Shown here: piece after piece, positions 1 through 4,524 of the stretch
Position numbering within the stretch: the stretch's first letter is position 1
Layout of the letters: each line of letters opens with the position of its first letter
Position numbers and translations under genes: made by a program
Source of the DNA: Actinomycetes bacterium
GTDB taxonomy: Bacteria; Actinomycetota; Actinomycetes; Actinomycetales; Beutenbergiaceae
Direction: 5' to 3'
Assembly (NCBI GenBank): GCA_021793935.1
Contig: JAJYRV010000066.1
Span: 1 to 8,736 of the forward strand
DNA length: 8,736 nt
Notes under the pieces: generated by a model
Database searches by the model: none
What the model saw: only the letters and a program-made list of their open reading frames with translations
Told to the model about the DNA's origin: nothing

Positions 1-528
1 TAATACCGCGTCGCCGCCACCCCGGGTTTCCACGGTCGCCTCGGGGATCTCGGAGAGCGGCTCGATCGTTGCGGTCCACTCGCCCTCGGCGTTGATCTCG
101 AACTTCCCGGCGGGGGGCCCTTGGAAGTTCACCGGCCGAACGCCCTCGTAGGAGAAGAAACTGCTGGTGAGGTAGGCGATGTAGTCCCCTTCAGCGGTGT
201 AACTCGTGGCCTGAAACAGCCCGCTGTCATCGTGGGTGAAGCGGACGATGGCCGGAGAAGAATCGGGGATCTCGAATTCGACGGTCTCGCTACCGGTGCC
301 TGCGAGTTCGATCGGGTCCCAGGATTCCGATTCCTCACCCGGGCCGCGGGCGGGCGCCGGTTGCTTCGCATCACCCCCTTTGGCACGGTCCCGTTCAGTC
401 GGCGCAGGCGCATTCGCGGATGGACTGTTTCCGCCGGAGTCACCGCCGAGGTCGCAGCCGCCGAGCACAGCGATGAGGGCGAGGGCGAGGGAGCCGGCTG
501 CGGCTCTGCGGCGAGATTTTATGCGCAT
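1..528 (-). CDS. Secreted lipoprotein of unknown function, C-terminus cut by window edge
   Basis: The reading frame is open from an ATG at 528 to the left edge, giving 176 codons without a stop; the C-terminus lies outside. The N-terminus is a lipoprotein signal: basic stretch MRIKSRRR, a hydrophobic run (about residues 9-22, AAAGSLALALIAVL), then the lipobox L-G-G-C with Cys25 as the expected lipidation site. The SRRRA stretch resembles a Tat signal only weakly. Residues 26-75 are a low-complexity Gly/Ser/Pro/Ala linker with charged residues, as expected for a tether to the membrane. From about residue 76 a probable beta-rich domain begins (segments such as ETVEFEIP, AIVRFTHDDSGLFQA and EGEWTATIEP). 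The T-H-D-x-S-x-x-F and G-x-W-T-x-x-I-x-P pattern resembles a domain I recall in other actinobacterial lipoproteins, but I cannot assign a named family. An in-frame TAG four codons upstream limits the start. No clear Shine-Dalgarno is seen, but a -10-like TAGCAT lies 6 bases upstream, so translation may be leaderless. It lies downstream of the sortase cluster on the same strand; a functional link is inference only. Confidence 0.85.
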   Translation of the reverse strand, partial: MRIKSRRRAAAGSLALALIAVLGGCDLGGDSGGNSPSANAPAPTERDRAKGGDAKQPAPARGPGEESESWDPIELAGTGSETVEFEIPDSSPAIVRFTHDDSGLFQATSYTAEGDYIAYLTSSFFSYEGVRPVNFQGPPAGKFEINAEGEWTATIEPLSEIPEATVETRGGGDAVL

Positions 529-534
529 CTTGAA

Positions 535-540
535 ATGCTA
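535..540 (-). promoter_or_regulatory. Candidate -10 element for a leaderless lipoprotein transcript
   Basis: On the minus strand TAGCAT (TANNNT consensus) is followed by exactly six bases (TTCAAG) and then the ATG of the lipoprotein gene. That geometry would put the transcription start at or next to the A of the start codon. No convincing -35 hexamer is seen 16-19 bases further upstream. The absence of a Shine-Dalgarno supports a leaderless transcript, a common mode in Actinomycetota. Short AT-rich hexamers can arise by chance, so confidence is low. Confidence 0.35.
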
Positions 541-570
541 TCGATGAGCACGGATGCGGCCGTACCAGCC

Positions 571-586
571 GCGCCGCGCGCGGCGC
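571..586. repeat. Perfect 16-base GC palindrome, possible weak terminator
   Basis: GCGCCGCGCGCGGCGC is its own reverse complement. It starts three bases beyond the stop codon of the 53-residue membrane protein (reading on the minus strand) and lies before the lipoprotein gene. In RNA it could form a 6-bp GC stem with a CGCG loop. No U-tract follows, so it is not a canonical intrinsic terminator; it may slow transcription or protect an mRNA 3' end. In DNA of this composition such palindromes also occur by chance. Confidence 0.35.
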
Positions 587-589
587 CAG

Positions 590-751
590 TTATGCGCCCT
601 CGATCGTGCTCTCGTTCAGGGGAAGGAAGGGCTCAAGCCACGGGAACACGTACTCGAACAGCGCGTACACGATCGCGGCGAGGAGAATGAGCACGATGAG
701 AAGCTTCACGATCCACGGGCCGGGTAGTATCCGCCACAGAGCTCCGTACAT
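590..751 (-). CDS. 53-residue single-pass membrane protein coupled to the sortase gene
   Basis: The frame runs from ATG (751) to TAA (592-590): MYGALWRILPGPWIVKLLIV at the N-terminus, ending in ESTIEGA. A strongly hydrophobic helix spans about residues 13-32 (WIVKLLIVLILLAAIVYALF), flanked by a basic Lys on the N side and acidic residues (E33, E40, E47, E51) on the C side. This suggests an N-in, C-out membrane protein with a short outer tail (YVFPWLEPFLPLNESTIEGA). The start overlaps the sortase stop as TAATG, and GGAAGGGAG sits six bases upstream, so the two genes should be translationally coupled. The pattern M-Y-G-A-L-W-R-x-L-P-G-P-x-x-x-K resembles short uncharacterised proteins I recall beside class E sortases in other Actinomycetota. 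Its function is unknown; a role as a partner of the sortase or of the cell-envelope machinery is inferred from position only. The coding call is well supported by the start signal, overlap and helix design. Confidence 0.85.
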   Translation of the reverse strand: MYGALWRILPGPWIVKLLIVLILLAAIVYALFEYVFPWLEPFLPLNESTIEGA

Positions 752-1512
752 TACAAGCTCCCTTCCGGAAGGTCAGCGGGTCGCCCGTCATCGGCGTCCG
801 TCCAATAATCCAGTTCCGCGTGAACGATCCACCGTTCGCGGATCGACCACAGCGGGTGGCAGGTCGTCAGCGTCATCACCGAGGTCGAGGCCTCTTCCCC
901 AGGATCGAACGGGTTCGGTGCGAGCACTTCGACTTGGTTGGGATACACGATCCGGTCCTCGGACACCCGGTAGACATAGAAATGGTCTTCGGTGCGCACG
1001 ATGAGGGGATCGCCCTCCTCCAACTCTTCCACGTACCGGAACGGCTTCCCCTGAGACTGGCGGTGACCGGCGAGGGCGAAGTTCCCGATCTCCCCCGGCA
1101 TCTGAGTCGATGGGTAGTGCCCGACGAAGCCGCCGTCAAGAATGTCCATGCCGGTTCCCTCGGCGATCGGCATCCGGTAATCCTCCCCCCAGCGGGGCAC
1201 GTACAGCACCCCGAACTGCCCCTCACCGTGCGCCACGGGTGCTTCCCCGCGGTTCTCCTCAGCCACATCGGAGGAAACTTCCGGCAGCCTGGACTCGAAC
1301 TGCTCGATGTGTTCGCTCGCCGCGCGCTGGCCGATAACGTCGGTGTAATACACCTGCCACACGACGAACAGCCCGATGAGCACGCCGGCGGTGATGAGGA
1401 GTTCGCCGATGAACCCGAGCAGGACGTTCCCCGCGGACGGGCGGGGCCGGGAATGCGTGGTGCGGCGCCGATGGCGGGTGGGCAGAGGGTCGGGGTGAGT
1501 AAGGGTGCTCAT
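751..1512 (-). CDS. Class E sortase (cysteine transpeptidase)
   Basis: This is a 253-residue membrane-anchored sortase. Residues 1-28 are cytoplasmic and basic (RHRRR), a transmembrane helix spans about 29-55 (NVLLGFIGELLITAGVLIGL), and the catalytic beta-barrel lies outside at about 97-235. Catalytic residues are visible: His150 in the A-G-H-R motif, Cys218 in T-L-T-T-C-H-P, and Arg227 in R-E-R-W-I-V-H-A. The T-L-T-T-C-H-P signature and G-x-L-x-V-P-R-W segment mark class E, the actinobacterial housekeeping type, which attaches LAXTG-type proteins to the peptidoglycan. The length is normal for the family. The ATG start overlaps the DUF881 stop as ATGA, with GAGGGG (1518-1523) five bases upstream. 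The TAA stop overlaps the start of the 53-residue membrane protein. No LAXTG-type substrate is encoded in the window; the neighbouring lipoprotein is visible only in part and shows no sorting signal there. Confidence 0.95.
   Translation of the reverse strand: MSTLTHPDPLPTRHRRRTTHSRPRPSAGNVLLGFIGELLITAGVLIGLFVVWQVYYTDVIGQRAASEHIEQFESRLPEVSSDVAEENRGEAPVAHGEGQFGVLYVPRWGEDYRMPIAEGTGMDILDGGFVGHYPSTQMPGEIGNFALAGHRQSQGKPFRYVEELEEGDPLIVRTEDHFYVYRVSEDRIVYPNQVEVLAPNPFDPGEEASTSVMTLTTCHPLWSIRERWIVHAELDYWTDADDGRPADLPEGSL
758..766 (-). promoter_or_regulatory. Ribosome binding site of the 53-residue membrane protein
   Basis: On the minus strand GGAAGGGAG lies six bases before the ATG at 751, inside the last codons of the sortase gene. 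It supports the choice of start for this short gene. The first part of it falls in the perfect 12-base palindrome CCTTCCGGAAGG (761-772), which might partly mask the site when the upstream message is not being translated; that is inference. Confidence 0.6.
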
Positions 1513-2309
1513 TCAATCCCCTCAGCGCCCGAAGGGCCGGGGTCGCTACCGTCGGGGGCGGGCGGTAGGGAGATCGGCTCTTCCCCGGGCAACGCGGCAT
1601 AATTCATCGTGATGCTTCCCTCGTCGGCAGCGATGTGTAGATCCTCGATGGTATCCAGAGACCAGCCTAACTGTAGTGCCTCGACATAATCGAGATACGT
1701 CAAAATTTGGGGAGAACTCATCAACGAAGAGGTGAGTGCCCGTGGATCCCCGACGGCGCTGATCTCGTATGGCGGGGAATACACCGAGCTATCGATGAGG
1801 AGAACATTTCCCACGCAGCGGATGGCGGAGCTGCTCGTCACCCGGTGGCCCTGGACCGCCATCGCTTCCGCGCCGCCGGCCCATAAGGCGTTAATGACCG
1901 CCTCAAGGTCCTGCTGGTGCACGATGAGATCGTCGAACCCGACGCCCTCGGGAAGGGGATCGCGTGCGGGAGCGTCCCAGAGTTTGACGGTGACGCCCGG
2001 GCCCTCCACAGCCACGCGCCCGGCCGCGGGCTCGTCAATGCCCGCGGGGCTCGTGACCGTTTTCTGGTTCTGGATGAGGTCCGTGACCTCGGAACGCAGC
2101 TCCTCGACCTCTCTATTGGTCGCATCGAGCCGTTCCCGTTCGAGGTGAACGAGTTCGGCGAGGTTCTCCGGGCGGCGCTCGTCGGGCGCCGTTGCGAACA
2201 GGCTCGCATTCGTCGCGAACATCAGCCCCGCGATCAACCCGACGACGCCCGCGCTCCACCCCAGGGTGCGCGAGGGCGAAAATAGGAGATTTCGCGAGGA
2301 GGGGGCCAT
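1509..2309 (-). CDS. DUF881 family membrane-anchored coiled-coil protein
   Basis: This 266-residue protein has a short cytoplasmic N-terminus, one transmembrane helix at about residues 17-38 (GWSAGVVGLIAGLMFATNAS), and a predicted coiled coil at about 48-83 (ENLAELVHLERERLDATNRE onward). The conserved DUF881 domain follows at about 97-238. Family-typical patterns are visible: V-E-G-P-G-V-T-V, the L-I-V-H-Q-Q-D-L-E-A-V-I-N-A-L-W-A-G-G-A-E-A-M stretch, Q-G-H-R-V-T-S-S-S-A-I-R-C-V-G-N, and S-P-P-Y-E-I-S-A-V-G-D. Residues 240-266 are a Pro/Gly/Glu-rich tail. DUF881 proteins occur in Firmicutes and Actinobacteria near division genes; the biochemical role is not established. A fold and topology like a division scaffold or envelope adaptor is inference. 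It heads the cluster with the sortase (ATGA overlap) and is divergent from crgA. There is no Shine-Dalgarno before the ATG, but TAGAAT six bases upstream points to a leaderless transcript. Confidence 0.92.
   Translation of the reverse strand: MAPSSRNLLFSPSRTLGWSAGVVGLIAGLMFATNASLFATAPDERRPENLAELVHLERERLDATNREVEELRSEVTDLIQNQKTVTSPAGIDEPAAGRVAVEGPGVTVKLWDAPARDPLPEGVGFDDLIVHQQDLEAVINALWAGGAEAMAVQGHRVTSSSAIRCVGNVLLIDSSVYSPPYEISAVGDPRALTSSLMSSPQILTYLDYVEALQLGWSLDTIEDLHIAADEGSITMNYAALPGEEPISLPPAPDGSDPGPSGAEGIE
1518..1523 (-). promoter_or_regulatory. Ribosome binding site of the sortase gene
   Basis: On the minus strand GAGGGG lies five bases upstream of the sortase ATG, within the last codons of the DUF881 gene. 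It fixes the sortase start at 1512 and suits re-initiation at the ATGA overlap. Confidence 0.6.
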
Positions 2310-2315
2310 GGTCCG

Positions 2316-2321
2316 ATTCTA
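2316..2321 (-). promoter_or_regulatory. Candidate -10 of a leaderless promoter for the DUF881-sortase cluster
   Basis: On the minus strand TAGAAT matches five of six positions of the TATAAT consensus. It is followed by six bases (CGGACC) and then the ATG of the DUF881 gene, so transcription would start at or beside the start codon. No Shine-Dalgarno is present between it and the gene. No good -35 is seen: the region 16-19 bases upstream is an AT-rich GAAGTTTTC stretch. The spacing is the same as at the lipoprotein gene. Confidence 0.5.
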
Positions 2322-2360
2322 CGGTGCCGCGGGTGAGAAAACTTCATGGCCGGTTCGGAG

Positions 2361-2366
2361 TATCAT
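2361..2366 (+). promoter_or_regulatory. Candidate -10 element of the crgA promoter
   Basis: TATCAT fits the TANNNT consensus and lies 27 bases before the crgA ATG. This would give an mRNA leader of about 20 bases holding the Shine-Dalgarno. The -35 position contains only AAAACT or GAAAAC, a poor match. It lies in the same 84-base gap as the divergent DUF881 promoter, with the two -10 elements about 40 bases apart, so one regulator could affect both. Confidence 0.4.
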
Positions 2367-2382
2367 GGCTGGCGAGTCGTTC

Positions 2383-2388
2383 AAGGAG
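2383..2388 (+). promoter_or_regulatory. Ribosome binding site of crgA
   Basis: AAGGAG, a near-perfect Shine-Dalgarno, sits five bases before ATG at 2394. It decides the start: an in-frame ATG at 2346 would add 16 residues that do not resemble CrgA and would place translation upstream of the likely transcription start. Confidence 0.85.
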
Positions 2389-2393
2389 TCCAC

Positions 2394-2648
2394 ATGCCGA
2401 AATCCCGGTCGCGCAAGAAGAAGCAGACCCCTGCACCCGTTTCCCACCAACCCGCGGCGAAGGAAGCCCCGAACCCGCAGTGGTGGGTGCCCGTGATGGT
2501 GACCCTGTTCCTTGTCGGGCTGGTGTACATCGTCGTGACTTATCTCTCCGGTTCGCAGTACCCGCTGCCGGGTATCGGCAACTGGAACCTCGGAGTCGGC
2601 TTCGCGATCATCATGGCGGGCTTCATCATGACGATGCGCTGGCGCTGA
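2394..2648 (+). CDS. crgA: Cell division protein CrgA
   Basis: This is an 84-residue protein with the standard CrgA layout: a basic cytoplasmic N-terminus (MPKSRSRKKK), a first transmembrane helix at about residues 31-50 (WVPVMVTLFLVGLVYIVVTY), a short outer loop with Y-P-L-P-G-I-G-N-W-N, and a second helix at about 65-81 (GVGFAIIMAGFIMTM) ending in R-W-R. The P-K-S-x-x-R-K-K start and G-N-W-N motif are family hallmarks. CrgA is an actinobacterial divisome protein; in Mycobacterium it binds FtsZ, FtsI and FtsQ, and in Streptomyces it controls sporulation septation. The ATG at 2394 was chosen over 2346 because of the AAGGAG five bases upstream. It is the only gene here on the plus strand, divergent from the DUF881 gene and convergent with pknB, whose stop lies 28 bases beyond. 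Confidence 0.96.
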   Translation: MPKSRSRKKKQTPAPVSHQPAAKEAPNPQWWVPVMVTLFLVGLVYIVVTYLSGSQYPLPGIGNWNLGVGFAIIMAGFIMTMRWR

Positions 2649-2676
2649 CCGCGCCGCGCATCGCCGCCGGTGAGGA
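2649..2676. other. Convergent intergenic gap between crgA and pknB
   Basis: Only 28 bases separate the two facing stop codons. The sequence is GC-rich with no clear long hairpin and no T-tract on either strand, so I see no intrinsic terminator. The two transcripts probably read into each other's 3' ends or stop by Rho. Confidence 0.6.
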
Positions 2677-4524
2677 TCAGCCCTCGCCGCCCCCATCGCC
2701 ATTGCCCGGCGGAGTCTCATCCTCATCCTCGGGAGGCGTGGAAGTTTCCGTATCCGTGGGCTCGGGCTCGTCCGTTTCAGTCGGCTCGGGCTCGGGTTCC
2801 GGCTCGGGTTCCGCTTCCGCGATCTCCAGGGTGATCGTCTCGTTCCACGCGAGCAGCCCCTTCTGGGACTGGCTCAGCACCTCGCCCGGTTCGTAATCGT
2901 CTGGGGAGACCGGCGTGGTGTAGGTGTTGATCTGGATACCCCGGGGGATCGCCTCCCGCGCGTCGTCCAACTGTTCGCCCACGACGTCGGGAACCTCAAC
3001 GAGGCCGGTCGCGAGGTAGATCGTGATCGTTTCGTCGGGCTTCACGCTCGCCCCATCCTCGGGGGAGGTTTTCGTGACCTCGTCCTTCTCCGTTCCGGCG
3101 ACGTGTTCGGTCTCCCACACGAAGTTCTTGGGATCGAAGCCCTCGCCGATGAGAGCATCCTGGGCCCGGTCCTTCTTATACCCGGTGACATCGGGCATCA
3201 CCAGCGTGTCGGGCCCGGCCGAGAAGGTGACGTTCACGGCGGTTTCTTCATCCACCATCGTGCCGGAATCCGGGTCCCACTCCAGAAGCCGCCCCTCCTC
3301 GACCTCGTCATCAGCCTTGGGGTCCTGGACCACCATCTCGAGCTGGGCCTCATCGAGGATGCGGCGCACCTCATCCTCGGTCATTCCCTGCTCGAGCTCG
3401 GGAACGGCCACTTGCTCAGGCTCCTCCACGGGCGGTTCCTTATTGAGCAGCACGTAGAGGAGGATCCCCCCACCCACGAGCAGCGCGACGAGGAGGATCC
3501 AGATCCACGCCTTCGAACGCTGCGGATCCTCTTCCTCCTCCATCTCATCGATCGCCGGGAAGCCTTCGGTACCGTTCGCGGCGCCGGAGGGCGGGAACGG
3601 GCTTTGGCCGCCGAGTACCTGGGTCGCGGCGACGGGGGCGGCGACCGCGGGGGCAGTGACGAGTCCCGAACGGGCCGCCGCCTCAAGGTCGGAACGGAAC
3701 GCCGCGGCCGAGGAGTACCGTTCGTCGCGGTCCTTTGCGAGGGCCTTCATCGCGATTCGATCCAGCGCCTCAGGCACGTCGGGCGCGATGGAGGAGGGCA
3801 CCGGTGCGTGCTCACCTACGTGTTGATAGGCGACGGCGACGGCGGAGTCGCCCGTGAAGGGTGGTTTTCCGGTGAGTAGTTCGTACAGCAGGCAGCCGGT
3901 GGAGTACAGGTCGGAGCGGGCATCGACCGCTTCGCCGCGCGCCTGCTCGGGAGAGAGGTACTGGGCGGTGCCCACGACCGCCTGCGTTTGCGTCATCGTC
4001 GAGGAGGTGTCGGTCAGCACCCGTGCGATACCGAAGTCCATCACCTTGATCGCGCCGGTGGGCGTGAGCATGACGTTCGCGGGTTTGATGTCCCGGTGCA
4101 CGATCCCCGAGTGGTGGGAGTACTCGAGGGCGTTGAGCACGCCGATGGTGATCTCGATCGCCTCATCGATGGGCAGGGCAGCCCCGTCCCGGACGAGGTC
4201 CCGGACCGTGTGTCCCTCCACGTACTCCATGATGATGTACGGGATCCGGTACACGGTGCCATCGGCGCCGGTGATCGTCTCCTCACCGGAGTCGTACACC
4301 GAGACGATCGAGGGGTGGTTCAGCGACGCCGCGGATTGTGCTTCGCGGCGGAACCGGGCTTGGAAGGTGGGGTCGGACATGAGGTCAGTGCGCAGAGCTT
4401 TGATCGCCACCGTCCGGCCGAGGCGAGTATCGCGGCCGATGTGAACCTCGGCCATGCCACCACGGCCGATGAGTTCCCCGACCTCATATCGCCCCGCAAA
4501 AACGCGAGGTAATTCTTCAGCCAC
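2677..4524 (-). CDS. pknB: Ser/Thr protein kinase PknB with three PASTA domains
   Basis: This 615-residue transmembrane kinase has its kinase domain at about residues 12-280. The glycine loop is G20-R-G-G-M-A, the catalytic Lys is K42 (V-A-I-K), the catalytic loop is H-R-D145-I-K-P-A-N150, and DFG is at 163-165. The activation loop holds T178-Q-T180, matching the T171/T173 autophosphorylation pair of Mycobacterium PknB, and is followed by G-T-A-Q-Y-L-S-P-E-Q. A juxtamembrane linker spans 281-337 and a transmembrane helix about 338-360 (KAWIWILLVALLVGGGILLY). Three PASTA domains follow (about 371-436, 438-506, 508-569); they bind muropeptide or lipid II. Residues 571-615 form an acidic Glu/Pro/Thr tail. 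The kinase phosphorylates cell-wall and division proteins. The start is GTG at 4524, with GAAAGG seven bases upstream and an 8-base overlap with the end of pknA. Mycobacterium PknB has four PASTA units; three is within the family range. Confidence 0.97.
   Translation of the reverse strand: MAEELPRVFAGRYEVGELIGRGGMAEVHIGRDTRLGRTVAIKALRTDLMSDPTFQARFRREAQSAASLNHPSIVSVYDSGEETITGADGTVYRIPYIIMEYVEGHTVRDLVRDGAALPIDEAIEITIGVLNALEYSHHSGIVHRDIKPANVMLTPTGAIKVMDFGIARVLTDTSSTMTQTQAVVGTAQYLSPEQARGEAVDARSDLYSTGCLLYELLTGKPPFTGDSAVAVAYQHVGEHAPVPSSIAPDVPEALDRIAMKALAKDRDERYSSAAAFRSDLEAAARSGLVTAPAVAAPVAATQVLGGQSPFPPSGAANGTEGFPAIDEMEEEEDPQRSKAWIWILLVALLVGGGILLYVLLNKEPPVEEPEQVAVPELEQGMTEDEVRRILDEAQLEMVVQDPKADDEVEEGRLLEWDPDSGTMVDEETAVNVTFSAGPDTLVMPDVTGYKKDRAQDALIGEGFDPKNFVWETEHVAGTEKDEVTKTSPEDGASVKPDETITIYLATGLVEVPDVVGEQLDDAREAIPRGIQINTYTTPVSPDDYEPGEVLSQSQKGLLAWNETITLEIAEAEPEPEPEPEPTETDEPEPTDTETSTPPEDEDETPPGNGDGGGEG
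2782..2811 (-). repeat. Glu-Pro dipeptide repeat in the PknB C-terminal tail
   Basis: Five consecutive Glu-Pro pairs (residues 572-581) are encoded by imperfect GARCCN hexamers (GAG/GAA with CCC/CCG). A further E-P-E-P follows at residues 586-589. The repeat lies after the last PASTA domain in a tail of mostly acidic, Pro and Thr residues, so it is expected outside the membrane. Tandem hexamers like this can change length by slippage. Confidence 0.75.

Noticed and set aside
751..1602. Plus-strand frames opposite the sortase gene (for example 820-1602)
   Set aside because: They lack domains and start signals, and the minus strand carries a sortase with all catalytic residues; they are shadows.
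2346..2393. Longer N-terminus for CrgA from ATG at 2346
   Set aside because: The 16 extra residues do not fit the family, there is no SD, and the codons lie across the likely promoter; ATG at 2394 has AAGGAG at ideal spacing.
2192..2896. Plus-strand 234-codon frame across the crgA region
   Set aside because: It overlaps crgA in another frame, begins inside the DUF881 gene and ends inside the pknB tail as a Ser/Gly run mirroring the Glu-Pro repeat; no support as a gene.
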